Source: Hawksworthiomyces lignivorus
Taxonomy: Eukaryota > Ascomycota > Sordariomycetes > Ophiostomatales > Ophiostomataceae
Direction of reading: 5' to 3'
DNA: 64,000 nt
Assembly (NCBI GenBank): GCA_002917075.1
Contig: NTMA01000029.1
Span: 188,810-252,809, forward strand
The notes under the pieces are model-generated. The model was not told the origin of the DNA and did no database searches. It was given only the letters and a program-made list of their open reading frames with translations. The translations under genes were made by a program, and so were the position numbers. Shown here piece by piece: positions 47,852-60,489 of the stretch. Positions within the stretch are counted from its first letter, which is position 1, and each line of letters begins with the position of its first letter.

Positions 47852-49084
47852 TTACTGGCTAAAGGCCTCTGGGTAGTTGGTTAAGCAGAACCGGTAGTGA
47901 ACGTCGTTCTTGTGCAAGCGCTGCAGAGTCTTGGCCAGGTTGTCGGCGCTGATGGGGACCTCTTCCACCCAGCTGTGAATGCCCTTGTCGGCAGCCAGCT
48001 GCAGCATAGCCAGCGTCTCCTCGCGGCTGCCCAAGTGGCTGCTGCCGATGAAGCAGCCGTTGCTCAGGAAGTCCTGGTTGCGGATCTTGATGCCCTCGCC
48101 CTCGGGGAGGCCGACGCTCACCCAGCGGCCGTGCACGTCGAGCATGGACAAGTAGGTCTCGAAGTCGAAGTTCTCAAACGAATTGGCCGTGTTGACGATT
48201 AGGTCGAACGTCATCACGTGCGGCTCGGCCCAGTTGGCGTCGCTTGTGGCGATGAAGCCGTCGGCGCCCATCTTGCGAGCATCGGCCTCCTTGGCGTGCG
48301 TCCGCGAAATCGCCCACACCTCGGCGCCGAGCGCCTTGGCGAAGAGCACACCAAAGTGACCAATGCCGCCGAGGCCGACAATGCCCACCTTCTTGCCGGG
48401 CCCGCAGCCGTTGCGCACCAGCGGACTGTAGGCGGTCAAGCCAGCACAGAGCATGGGGGCAGCTTCGGCTGACGGGAGAGCATCTGGGATCGGGAAGACC
48501 CTAGATATCAAGTCAGATACACCGAAGGAGAGTGTCTTCAGAGGGCAGTCCCATATTGGAAAAGGATACTCACCAGTGCTCGTGTGTCCGGACGTGCGAG
48601 GAGTAGCCGCCCTGGGAGATGATGCCGGTGTCAGGCCACTTGGCGCCGTACGTGTCCAGCTGCTTGCGGCAGTACGTCTCGTTGTCGTTCTTGCACTGGC
48701 GGCAGTCCAGGCAGGAGTAGGACTGCGCACCAACACCGACGCGCTGACCCTCCTTGATCAGGGTGACCTTGGGACCGACACGAATGGCCTTGCCAACGAT
48801 TTCTACAGCAGTCAGAATAGGGGCGTGAGAAAACAAAACTGAGGACGACGAGCTGCTGAGGATTTACAAGTGTACGTACCGTGGCCGACTACCAAGGGAA
48901 AGTTCTGTGCGCCCCAGCCGCCGCTGATGGTGTGAACATCACTTCCGCAAACTCCGCACGCCTCAATCAGAATGTCGACATCATAGTCGCCAAAAGGCTT
49001 GGGCTGGAACTCGTTCTTGTGGAACTCGGTCCAGGTCTCTGGGCCGTAGACCTGGAAACCGGTGAACTTCTCTGGGTACGGCAT
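47852..49084 (-). CDS. zinc alcohol dehydrogenase, NADP-dependent (ADH6/cinnamyl type)
   Basis: Medium-chain zinc dehydrogenase reducing aldehydes with NADPH, cytosolic. Exons 49084-48880, 48802-48574 and 48500-47852 give 360 residues, the same size as yeast Adh6. Catalytic zinc: GVCGSDVH (Cys46), GHE (His68, Glu69). Structural zinc: CLDCRQCKNDNETYC (Cys99/102/105/113), all present. Rossmann motif KKVGIVGLGGIGHFGVLFAK; the following AISRTHAKEADARKMGAD, with Ser-Arg rather than an acidic residue after strand beta-2, favours NADP. The N-terminal KFTGFQVYGPETWTEFHKNE is typical of fungal members that detoxify aromatic aldehydes. Physiological substrate not deducible. Confidence 0.93.
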
Positions 49085-49471
49085 TGTGCTGATGGGTGAA
49101 TTGGTGCCTGTGGGAAAAAGGATATGGCTATATTGCAGCTGTAGCAAAGGAGAAGACACAGAAGGCAGCTGGTGAGTAGAATACAAAGAGGGGAAGAAAG
49201 AAAGAAATGAACAAAATCACCAGACGGGATGCGAGGGGGGAGGATATTGAATGAACGGCAATCCCAATTCCCTTACCCCCCCGCCTTATATCAGAGCACT
49301 GCTATCTCTCCATATTATCTTTATTCTAGGTTTATTTCCCTGGTGACATCAATCCCAAAAATTTCTCCGCGACCAACCGCTAGATGAGGGGCGGTGGAAA
49401 CTGCGAACGCGCCCAAAATGATTGTTCTTTGTATTATCGCAAGACGTAGTGCTCGTACTCGCTTTGATAGG

Positions 49472-49496
49472 ACATGCTAGCTCAACATGCTAGCTC
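49472..49496 (+). repeat. tandem ACATGCTAGCTC pair
   Basis: Two exact 12-bp copies (49472-49483 and 49485-49496) one base apart, each holding the palindrome GCTAGC, about 390 bp upstream of the ADH start. Possibly paired regulatory sites; function unknown. Confidence 0.7.
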
Positions 49497-50156
49497 TCTG
49501 GCCTGTGCAGGACTTTCATCTCGTGCGACATTTTTTCCCATGTGGCCTCAGGGCCCAGGATCATCAGAGTTCTAGAGCTGTCGTGAAGGAAGAACCACAG
49601 AGCTTCTTGAACCTAAACACCTCCCCCGATTCTCCAAATTCTGACTTTGCCAAAGGCCCCTCGCATTTTCCGGGAACTCTTTAGCCCGATAACCTCTAGC
49701 TTGGGGGGCTTGGCTTCATTATTCCACCAACTAGCGGCATGGTGGGAGGAAGCCATCCAACGGCGAAAGGAAGAAAGGGCAGGTTGGCGGATCTAAAGCG
49801 GCTCTTGCAGACTAAACGAGTAATGGGAAATCTCGCCGAATTTGCAAATAGCGCGGGTCGGGCAGAATGCCGGACATTTCTCCGCCATGAGGAGCAGAGA
49901 AAGTTTCAAACTGCCATTCCTTTCCTCCGAGAGGATATCTAGCAAAATAATAGTAAAAATAATAATAAATTTAAGAGAAAATACACACATACGGCGCCCT
50001 CGCCCTTGCTCCTTTCATGCAGCAGACATCGCAACTACGCTCCTGATCAAGTAGTCCCCAGCGTGAAATTGGGGACTAAGAGGCTAAAAAGTAGAGAAAA
50101 TCTCGCTGATTTCTCATTGGTGTCTAGTTGAAGTTTGACTTAATGCAATACGGCTT

Positions 50157-50189
50157 TGGTGCGGGTAGGCGGCAGCTCCTCCCGCACCA
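50157..50189. repeat. GC-rich inverted repeat (hairpin)
   Basis: TGGTGCGGG (50157-50165) pairs perfectly with CCCGCACCA (50181-50189); inside, AGG/CCT can add three pairs around an 8-base loop after a one-base bulge. It stands out in AT-rich surroundings, but hairpins of this size are expected by chance in 64 kb. Confidence 0.6.
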
Positions 50190-52554
50190 CGTTTGCTTGA
50201 GCCTCCACAGAAAGATATGTCTCTGACGGTCTTGTGATATCGGCGAGTGCGAACACAGAAGCTACAGCCAGTTTATTGACAGGACAACGGCCGTGCTCCA
50301 ACCTTGTGGGGTTCTATTGTCATTTCTACAGGTAGCGGTTGTTGATATCCTTTCAGCTTCACAAAGCGGCTTGTCAGAAATCGACTACAGTCTTGGCCGC
50401 GTAGAATTTTCCTGGTCTTGACCTCTGAAAGATTTTATTTGTCTTAGAGGATTATTTGGAGTGGATCTAGAATAATGGCAAGATAGGTGCCAGAGAAGTA
50501 TGTCTCATTTTCGAGGTTGTAAGCCAGAAGACCGTAGGCTGGTTGTTCGGGTGTTGCCGATTTTAGACGACCAAACTGGTGGTAGTTCGAATAGTATTAC
50601 TGTTATTTGGAAATATGCTGTTAAGAACCTTGAATACATTCTCAAAAAATTCGACATCTCTGAGTTAACCTTCTCTCGAATAGCTGATACCTGTACAAGC
50701 CTGCCTTTTAGGAAGCTAGGATATTAGTCCAGGCAGCAGCTTCGTGTATGCCTTTTACTCTTTGCAGCATGTTTCTCAAACTTGAAGAGTGTAAGTCATA
50801 AAGCAATACGCGATTGTGGCTTACCTGGCTGTTCCAAGCATCTGGAAGGGAAGAGTACTTCTTTGGTGCAAGTATTATGCTGCGGGCGACATAAAGCTAG
50901 CCATTTCCACAACCCACGAGCAACGCCATAATCAATATATCGCTTCTGTATGCTATGCGCAACTACGGGTCGATCCGAAGATAAGTCTAATAAGTCAAAG
51001 ACCGATATAGAAATGTGGGGGTACAACCCTGGCGATTATCTGTGTCCAGCTCTTCGCAAGCATAGCGAGATAGTGCGTCACTGTGAAGTGCTTGTGGGAG
51101 TGCTCCATCTCTAGATCGTACACACTTTCCTCTCGCACTTATCTGGATCTTGAGTTATGACTTGAAATAGCAAGATTGATTCGCATAATACAAAAGCAAA
51201 CTGTACGCTGAGTTGTGCTTTGAGGGCCACCTTTTTAAAAAATAATAACTGAAGAGGCTTGCAGATCAACTTGGAAACCATGATTTCGGTTCCAAAGCAA
51301 CGGGAGCATGCGCGTCTATGATAAGAATTGACTGGGCTAAGTCTATATAGGTATAGTAACACACCACAAGTGCCGACATGGTATCCAAGAGAGGAGCTTC
51401 TGAAGAGACAGCGAAGATATTTTTGTTGCTAAGAATATAACCAGAGAACACGGTTTCTGAGTTGTCTTTACGTACTAAGTAAGCCTAAAAATGGAACTCG
51501 GAAGGACAAGTTTTGAGAACTTAAATGGAACACTATTTTATGGGTAGGCTTGAAAGAGAAATGACTCCTAGTCCTCAACTATGGCAATGCAAGATCGTAG
51601 TACAAATGAACTGGCATCAGGAAGACGCACTATATTTCTACGTAGGTTCATGGTACCGTTTCCATTTCTAATTGCAGAGGGTGCGAAAAAAACAAAAACC
51701 TACCGAGACCATTGAGAATAAGACGGAGTGATAGAAAGTCGGAGAGTTGGAAGAAATGCTCTTGGTTGTTTCTAGTTGCACAACTGCATCTTAGGAGGGG
51801 CAATAAATGCGAAAAATGCGAGAATATCTAGACCAGCAGTCGGACTCTTTTTTCTTTGCTAGCAATCCAGCCTCTTTAAGAGCTGCTGTAATCGCTAGCA
51901 TCATCCTTATACCAATCGGTGTAAGTGTTGAGCCGAGTATTAGTCCCGTGTCATGCTTTCTTGTTTGCGTTTGTTCAACCAGCGGGAGAGCTTCTACGTA
52001 GTAAGCTTGTAAAGCGACCTCTTTTGCACTGTTTAGCTTTCTATGGCATAAGCCTGCTGTTGCTCGTGCTCGTACACGTACCTGGTTGATGCGGGGCAAT
52101 GCAACAAGGAACAGGAGAAAGATGTTCGGGAAGCGGGACCGCTAATCCCTCCGCTGTGGCACTAGACTGATAACGGCAATAGGCACACGAATCAGGGCTA
52201 AAAGACGCTGCAAGAAAGGAGAAGGAACACTAAGCAGTTAAAAGGAGCTAACAAAAAAAATTATCAGCTGTCCCGGATGCCAGAATCCCGGCTCTTGGCA
52301 CTCTACTTTGGTAAAGGCAACGTACTTCTGGAGCTCACGTAACCTGGGAGGCTCAGACTTTTCAAAATCGTTCGTCACGGATACCATATCTCCGAATATT
52401 GATTGGAATTGCTTAGAGGCAATTGGCGACTAAGATTTTGGATACGCGGGCGGCGTGGACTGGACTTACTTTTAAAAAGGGGCTTCCTCGTCTCTTTACA
52501 ATCGTTTTCAACCACAACCAATCTATCGTCTTTGAGATACGCCAATCCCTCGCA

Positions 52555-54203
52555 ATGGCCCAGAAACCGAAAAGCCAGAAGGCTTCCGCTGCGAAAGTCG
52601 AACCTGCTCACGGCTACGAGTTTGGTGGGCCGTAAGTCTTTGTCCTGGCTCCTGCAAATTCCTTGATAGAATGACGTATGTTCTGACGTTGTGCCTCTTT
52701 AGGCTCGGCGCATTCGGTGTCAGCTTTGGCTTGCCGGTTCTCATCTACATCTTCACTTTCGCCTGCAACGACATATCTGGCTGTCCCGCGCCGTCCCTCC
52801 TGCATCCGTCAACGTTGGACCTCGAGACTCTGAAGCGCGAAGTGGGGTGGCCGGCCGATGGGATTTGGGGCCTAGCCAGCTGGCGGGTCACGGGATGGAC
52901 ACTGGCTTACTACCTGTTCAGTGCCGTCCTCTACCGGGTTCTTCCGGGTACGGAGTTGGACGGCGTAGTTCTGGCAAACGGCGGGCGGCTCAAGTACAAG
53001 TTTAATAGTAGGTGGCACGAGCGCAGACGTATCACGAGGTATCCGCGTTTATGATCTCAGTGTGCTAATTTTGTCGCTTCTTTGTATCCAGCTCTCTCAT
53101 CCACTCTTTTTACGCTTGCCATTGCGCTCGCCGGAACGATTGCCCAAGGTGCCGAGTTTCCGCTGTGGACGTTTATTGCCGACAACTACCTTCAGCTCTT
53201 GACGACCAATATCCTGATTGCCTTTTCGCTAGCCACTTTCGTGTATGTGCGCAGCTTTAGCGTCCAGGCCGGCAACAAGGACCTGCGGGAGCTGGCCGCC
53301 GGCGGGCACACAGGCAATGCGTTGTATGACTGGTTCATCGGCCGCGAGCTGAACCCGCGCGTGACGCTGCCGCTGCTGGGCGAGTTCGACATCAAGTCGT
53401 TCATGGAGCTGCGCCCGGGTATGCTCGGCTGGATGCTCCTCAACTTCGCCTTTGTGGCCAAGCAATACCGCAACTTCGGCTTCGTCACCGACAGCATCGT
53501 GTTCATCTCGGCCGTGCAGGCCCTCTACATCATCGACAGCCAGGTCATGGAGCCCGCTATCCTGACTACCATCGACATCACCACGGACGGCTTCGGCGTG
53601 ATGCTGTCCTTTGGCGACCTGGTGTGGGTGCCCTTCCTCTACTCGACGCAGACGCGTTATCTGGCGACGCACCCTGTCTCTCTGGGCTGGATCGGCGTGG
53701 GCCTCATGGGCGCCATGCTGCTGACCGGCTTCTCCATCTTCCGCCTGGCCAACAGCCAGAAGAACACCTTCCGCACCAACCCCAACGACCCGCGGGTGGC
53801 CCACCTCAAGTACATCGAGACGAAGACCGGTTCGCGCCTCATTGTCTCGGGCTGGTGGGGCCTGGCGCGGCACATCAACTACTTTGGCGACTGGATCCAG
53901 TCGTGGCCCTACAGCCTGCCCACGGGGCTGGCGGGCTACGCGATCCTCGCAGCTGGCGATGCCGCCGCCGCGAGCGGGCAGGCGGCCGGCGAGGTGTTTA
54001 CCATGGCAGACGGGCGGCAGGTCGTGGCCGGGTCAGCACACGGTTTTGGAGTCATCTTTACGTACTTTTACGTGGCGTATTTTGCCATTCTGCTGATCCA
54101 CCGCGACATGCGCGACGGCGAGAAGTGTGCGCGTAAATACGGTGAAGACTGGGAGAAATACAAGAAGCTGGTTCGGTTCCACATCGTTCCGGGCATATAC
54201 TAA
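52555..54203 (+). CDS. erg24: delta(14)-sterol reductase (ERG24)
   Basis: ER membrane enzyme reducing the C14-C15 double bond made by Cyp51, in ergosterol synthesis; target of morpholines. Exons 52555-52631, 52703-53007 and 53092-54203 give 497 residues in phase. The family frame is clear: YEFGGPLGAFGVSFGLPVLI, RVLPGTELDGVVLANGGRLK, YDWFIGRELNPRVTLPLLGE, FDIKSFMELRPGMLGWMLLN, TDGFGVMLSFGDLVWVPFLY, FRTNPNDPRVAHLKYIETKT, LIVSGWWGLARHINYFGDWI, LLIHRDMRDGEKCARKYGED and the end VRFHIVPGIY. Eight or more hydrophobic helices. The C-terminal sterol-reductase signature with NADPH-binding Arg/Asn/Tyr residues is intact. An Ala/Gly-rich loop (AAGDAAAASGQAAGEVFTMA) replaces the shorter loop of yeast. Confidence 0.96.
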
Positions 54204-56790
54204 GGAGAGAGTCGAAGAGGTCGGTGGGTGAGGTACAGGGGTTTCCGGCGTGTGGACGCCGCGGCTACGTTCATCACATCACACCAGTCGGTTCATGTTG
54301 TCAAGACAATAGCCTCATATTTTACTAATACATAATGGTTACACAATTGCATGTGTAAAGATGGGATGGTGCTGTACGAGGAAGAAAGTGGATGAACGAG
54401 AGCTCGACAGCAACTACCGCTGAGCGACTAGTACGGTTAAATAGGATAATTATGCTGTGTCGCCGAATTCTGCGCCGAGTCAACGTTGCTTGCAGTTGGT
54501 TGGCAGTTGGTTGGGGAACTGACGTCGTCCGGGTCTCAAAAATCTTTCAGGCGGCGCTTGGCGGCGGTCTGGCATCATCGAGCCAGCAGAAGCTAGCTTC
54601 TGCTGCTTTTAGGATTGGCCACACCACGGAGCTTCCCAAACAGGATGGAATCCGGGGTAGGCGAATTGCGGGAGGCTGGACGGGGATGTGAAGAAGTTCC
54701 TAGCGGAGTTTGAGTATGTTTATGTCTCTCGAGGCAAGTATGGATGCCGATCATCGAGCTGAGAGGGGTGTCACTAGGAGCCACCCGCTCTGTAAAAATA
54801 GGGTACGGTGCATATATGCATGCGTATGAGCACGACCTACATCATCCTCTGCATCTCGCCAGAACATTACAAAGAGCCAGGAGCATGAGAATTTGTAGGG
54901 CCGATGTTGGGCAGAACTTGGAGAACTAGTTTGGAGATTGAAATTTTTTCGTGTGCATGTCATGTAAACTTGAGAGAAACAATACGAACTGCGCGCCGGA
55001 GACAGAGCTGGAATAGCTTAGTGTCAGCATGTCAGGACACTGACGAGGGAGCGCACACTGGAGATGCTACTGAAATGAGGGCATGGAAAAGTGAGGGGAT
55101 GGATGAACCTAAGGAAGAAGCTCCATAAGAAAGGCCGAAATCGACGTTGCATCCCAGATGTGCCGGTAGCTTCAGTGTTCCTTTATTTTCCTTGGTTGAC
55201 ATCCAAGCACTTCGTCATGCCAACCATACTGCCAATGACCTGACAGGGAAGGTCGTGTTGAAATGTAATTTTTTTTTTCCAAAAAAAAAAAGTCCTACAA
55301 TATGACGTTAAAAGTTTTCGACAAATGAAGATATGAAAAACGAAATACCAAAGCCCTTTAAAAGGAAGCTCTTTTAGAACATAGCTGCTGGAAGAACTTC
55401 GCTTGGTGAGTAATCTCACATATACGAATAAGGTGCGACGAATACACCACACCTATATAATTTAAAGTATATGTAGTTCCGTCCCGTATAAGAAGCTGGT
55501 CAGAACCGCTGCCCAAGTTCCAGGGATGATCCAGATGAGATTTATTTGGATCTGCATGGGCCCCTATCCACCCACCCCGCGTTGGTAGAAAACCTACGGC
55601 CTGTCTGCATTTCGAAAATCCATAAGAAACGAAAGCATACCTGGATGGCTTGCCTCTGGTAATGGCATCAACTGGCTCCTTTCGCAAGATATCGTCCGAC
55701 AGAGCGGAGTCCTTTTCTACGTCTTTTACCTAGAAGCTTATGGATATAAACAAAATCCAGAAAACTCCGTACTTCCAATATGCATCTGCAGGTTGAAATT
55801 CCCCGGGCGGTGCGTGAAGAAGAGAGAGAGCGGAGTTGTGGAGAGCGGCTCCTCTTGAGATCGGGCCGTTTCATACGATGACGTCCACAAGGTGAAAGGC
55901 TCTCTTCATTTCCCTCTTCGCTCCTCACATTCACGTTTTCTTATTCTCACCTCTTGTTTGCAAAAGTGAATTCGCCAGTCCCAATTTGCAGCTGTCTCCG
56001 TGTTGCTCTGGTAAGCTTCTGTGAGGTGGCATCACATACGGCACAGCAACAATGTCCCCTCGCTGTGGCACATGTATGAAAACTCTTACCTTGGATGTGG
56101 CAATCTTGGCCTTGGCAGAAAGACCAATACACCGTGCAGTCAAGGTAGTCTACCAAGACGTGGACAGACGCATTGGACGATGGCCAAAGAACATCTCCAC
56201 AAAATTCTCGTCTCCGCGCAGTGATCTGCGCTGATGAACGAACAGAACGACAACAGAGCCAACTTGACACGACGGAATGTTACCTTTTCAGGTTTCTCTT
56301 GTAGATGTGTCTTGGTCGGATGAAACGTAATTGAATAAACAAAGTGTACCATGTACCAGGACATGCCTGTTTTCGTTTGCATATAAGTTGGCCCTTGCGT
56401 CGTCTTTGGGACGTTGATGATCATCATCCCATCTTGCTGAGTTGCGATCTTCCACGCGCAGCTAGACTCAGTGGTACCCAAACCGAAGAGGCAGGGGAAA
56501 ACTTTCATTACGCGAGAAAAGGGACAATAAGAAAAAGAAAGACTAGCTTTCGCATGGGCGAATCTTGAGCATAGGTGTTCATCTTTTTCTTTGCGGGTTT
56601 CGATCTACATTCCTGAAGTGTCGAGACCGCGACGCGCCTTGATTAAGCTCGTATCTCATTTAAATTCTCCCAATATCACCACAAGAAAGAGACAGGTTTT
56701 CACTCGGGAGCTTACTCAAGTTCAACAACTTTCGTGTGCCTTGGCGGTTCTCTGGGCCTCTTGCAAATTTGTCTCGGAGCCGGCCTCACG
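54204..56790. other. gene-poor region between erg24 and GH3 gene
   Basis: 2.6 kb, AT-rich, with a facing T-run/A-run (55267-55292). An ACTCCGTA octamer is at 55764-55771. On the minus strand at about 56508-55931, short frames can nearly be joined (MKVFPCLFGLGTTESS... followed by FCGDVLWPSSNASVHVLVDY) but no phase-consistent splice was found, so this could be a decayed gene or chance. Confidence 0.4.
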
Positions 56791-59700
56791 ATGAAGGCTT
56801 TTGCTCTATTCCTGGCGGGCTGCACCGCTTTTGTTCCTGCTGCTTGTGCAGGGACAGCAAAGGCAAGTACGGCAAACGAAAGCGTTTGGTGATTCTTCAC
56901 ATTCTGTCGCTTTCCACCTATGGACTTCCGTGTCGCATTACTTCCTTCTCCTTTGTGCGAGATGTTCTACTGGTGCTTTCGTTACATCCTTTTTATTAAC
57001 ATCTGTCTACTTGTACCTTTTCATGATCACTCTCTGTTTAAATATTATTGTGTTGCAATTTGTTTTTACAACTTTGATCATTAAATTTTGCCCTGAATTA
57101 TCTTTTGGAAATGAAGAATCTTTTTTTATTTTTAATTATTGTCACTGCAGTTCATGCTAACCTCGACAAGAATGCCTACCAAAAGTGGGACAAGCCTATG
57201 GCTCTTCAGCGGCGAGGCGCATTGCCTGAGTCGCAGCCGTTCTATCCTTCGCCATGGATGAACCCAAACGCTGATGGTTGGGAAGCCGCGTACATTAAGG
57301 CTAAGGCTTTTGTCTCCCAGATGACTCTCATGGAGAAAGTTAACCTGACAACTGGTGTTGGGTAAGTATACCGAATCAGTCTGCTATCTTCACTCACCAT
57401 AAGAAATATAATTAATTGTTGTCTCTCATCCTTAGCTGGGAAGGAGAGCAGTGTGTCGGTCAGGTTGGCTCTGTTCCACGTCTTGGTTTAACTAGCATGT
57501 GCATGCAGGATTCGCCCGTCGGCGTGCGCGACACTGACTACAACTCTGTCTTTACCTCTGGTCAACTTGCTGCGGCCACGTTTGACCGCCAGCTCATATA
57601 CGCGCGCGGCCTGGCTATGGGGCAGGAGCACAAAGGAAAGGGTGTCACGGTCCAGCTGGGCCCCGTTGCGGGCCCTCTTGGTCGTGCACCGGAAGGAGGC
57701 CGTAATTGGGAAGGCTTCTCGCCCGATCCGGTTCTCACTGGCATTGCCATTGCTGAGACAATTAAGGGCATTCAAGACGCAGGTGTAATTGCTTGCGCCA
57801 AACATTTCATTGGAAATGAGCAGGGTAAGTAAAGACTGATACTAACAATGTATTTCTGATGATATTTATGATCCTTGAGACTCTGACCGTTTTCCCGCTG
57901 ACGTTCACAGAGCATTTCAGGCAGGTTGGGGAGGCTCAAGGGTATGGATACAACATCACAGAGGCCCTGTCCTCGAATGTTGATGATAAGACCATGCATG
58001 AGCTCTACCTGTGGCCTTTCGCAGATGCCGTGCGTGCTGGTGTTGGTTCCATCATGTGCGCATACACGCAGCTCAACAACTCGTACAGTTGCCAGAATTC
58101 GAAGCTCCTCAACAACCTCCTAAAGGGTGAACTGGGTTTCCAAGGCTTTGTCATGACGGATTGGCAAGCTCATCACTCAGGTACGAGTGCAAAAAATGAG
58201 ACATTGAATATTTTTACATTGTTTAATTTTGTTGACTGAATGGCTAGGCGTCTCAAGTGCGCTTGCGGGGCTGGACATGTCCATGCCTGGCGATACTCTC
58301 TTCAACACAGGATTCAGCTTCTGGGGTCCCAATCTTACCCTAGCTGTTGTGAACGGAACACTTCCCGAGTGGCGTATTGACGACATGGCTATGCGCATCA
58401 TGGCTGCGTTCTTCAAAGTCGGCAACACTATTGGAACACAGGTCCCCATCAACTTTGATTCTTGGTCACTCGACACGTACGGTCCAGTGCATTGGGCCGC
58501 GGGTGTTGGCAACACACAGATCAATAAACACGTCGATGTTCGCGGAGACCACGGGAATCTCATTCGAGAAATTGCTGCGAAGGGTACCGTCCTGCTAAAG
58601 AACGACAACAATGCATTGCCGCTTAAAAGGCCTAGATTCATTGCCGTCATCGGTGACGATGCAGGCCCCAACATCGCCGGCCCTAATGGATGCTCGGACC
58701 GTGGCTGTGACAATGGGACGCTAGGCATGGCATGGGGATCGGGTACCGCCAATTTCCCTTATTTGGTTACGCCTGACGCGGCGTTGCAGGCCCGGGCTCT
58801 GATCGATGGCTCTGCGTACCAAAGTATTTTGGCAAACAATCAACCCGATGCGACCAAGGCTCTAGTTTCTCAAGATGGTGTGACGAGCATCGTTTTTGTT
58901 AATGCCGACTCTGGCGAGGGATATATCAACGTTGACGGCAATGAGGGCGACCGAAAGAACCTGACACTGTGGCGTGATGGAGATGCATTGATCCAGAACG
59001 TCAGCAGCTGGTGCAGTAACACAATCGTCGTTATTCACTCTACTGGTCCCGTTCTTGTAGGTGATTGGGCTGACAGTCCGAATGTGACGGCTATTCTCTG
59101 GGCCGGCGTCCCAGGCCAGGAGTCAGGCAACTCGCTTGTTGATGTGCTTTATGGCGCTGTCAACCCGGCTGGCCGTACGCCATTTACCTGGGGAGCATCG
59201 CGAGAGAGTTATGGCACTGATGTCATGTATGAACCCAATGGAGACGTGCCTCAGCTTGACTACACTGAAGGCGTATTCATTGATTACCGCAACTTTGATC
59301 GAACGAACCAGACGCCCATCTACGAGTTTGGATTTGGTTTGAGCTACACCACTTTCTCCTACGCCAACTTACAAGTTCTGAAGAACCCTGGTGCAGGAAC
59401 TTACCAGCCTACGTCTGGATTCACGGAACCGGCACCAAAAATCAGCCTTGGCAACGTGTCTACCAATCTCAATGACTACCTATTCCCCAACTCTTCTTTC
59501 CCTTACGTCTGGCAGTACATTTATCCCTACCTGAACACATCTTCGTCAGCAAAGGATGCATCCCAAGATCCTTATTATGGAGAAACTGGGGACAAGTTCC
59601 TGCCACCCCATGCTACAGATGGGTCAGCACAGCAGTATCTGCCAGCTGGAGACAAGATATCCTCGGGTGGAAACGCTGGCTTGTATGAAGTCTTGTACAC

Positions 59701-59986
59701 AGTCACTGCAGAAGTGACTAATACTGGTTTCGTTTCTGGCGATGAAGTGCCGCAGCTGTATTTGTCTCTTGGTGGGCCATCCGATCCGCCTGTTGTGCTC
59801 CGTGGCTTTGATCGCCTGCGAAACTTGGCCGCTGGCGAAACTAGAACTTTCCAGGCGACTCTGACCCGCCGTGATTTGAGCAACTGGGATCCAGTCACGC
59901 AAGACTGGGTGATCAGCGACTGCACCAAGACTGTCTATGTCGGTTCGAGCAGCCGGAAGCTGCACCTAACAGCTACGCTACCGTAA
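56791..59986 (+). CDS. secreted GH3 beta-glucosidase
   Basis: Family 3 glycoside hydrolase releasing glucose from cellobiose and beta-glucosides, extracellular. Exons 56791-56866, 57151-57361, 57436-57824, 57911-58180 and 58248-59986 give 894 residues in phase. Signal peptide [20 protein letters not shown]. Mature landmarks follow Aspergillus BglA closely: [72 protein letters not shown], then the nucleophile Asp309 in [25 protein letters not shown]-like [73 protein letters not shown] and a fibronectin-III-like end ([16 protein letters not shown]...[16 protein letters not shown]). Many N-glycosylation sequons. An alternative in-frame start at 57111 inside intron 1 encodes a second signal peptide. 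Confidence 0.95.
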
Positions 59987-60489
59987 AAAACAGACTAAGT
60001 TAAAACTACTGTTGCAAAGGAAAATATGTACATAGCAAATGACTTTATGAGTATGAGCTAGTTGCAATTACCGCGGGTTGTGTTTAGCCTAGTTGTTTAT
60101 CAATATTTTTTTTCGTATATCTCGACAAATACTTCTGCGACTGATTTCATGTAAAGAAGACAAGACTTGATTGAGACATCTTGCATTACTTTTGAGCAGA
60201 GATTTAGAAGAAATTCTACCTGTCTTAAATTCGAAGGCTTCTCTACGTATTTGAGGAATGATGAGCTCTTTGTAGATAGAAAAGGTCTCGAAAGCGTCTC
60301 TTATTTGCTGGGTACCGCCCGGAGAATATGGCGCGCTCCATGCACTGGAATGAAAAATGACATTGAACCTGTGCCTCTGTGACAAGTTGCATACAAAATA
60401 ATTACGCAATATGTAATTCCTGGGAGCCTTTCTTCCACCTACAATCATGCAAATATTACGTCTCATATCTAGTTGCTCCCATTTCTCTT
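59987..60489. other. convergent 3' region
   Basis: About 500 bp AT-rich sequence between the convergent GH3 and regulator genes; no gene recognised. Confidence 0.5.

Larger units (their letters stand above)
49085..52554. other. long divergent gene-free region, ADH / erg24
   Basis: 3.5 kb. Near the ADH side lie CT- and C-rich promoter sequence and a 13-bp-period repeat (49472-49496). At 50157-50189 there is a GC-rich hairpin. From about 50.5 to 52.2 kb the sequence is AT-rich with only short domain-free frames (for example 51791-52099 on the minus strand). No transposase, tRNA or recognisable gene remnant was seen. Confidence 0.5.

Noticed and set aside
51791..52099. 102-codon minus-strand frame in the erg24 upstream desert
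   Set aside because: No recognisable family, alternative-codon context only, and no neighbouring exons in phase.
56863..56872. GC-AG donor (AAAG|GCAAGT) for the GH3 first intron
   Set aside because: It leaves phase 0, which does not match exon 2; the GTACGG donor at 56867 keeps the frame.
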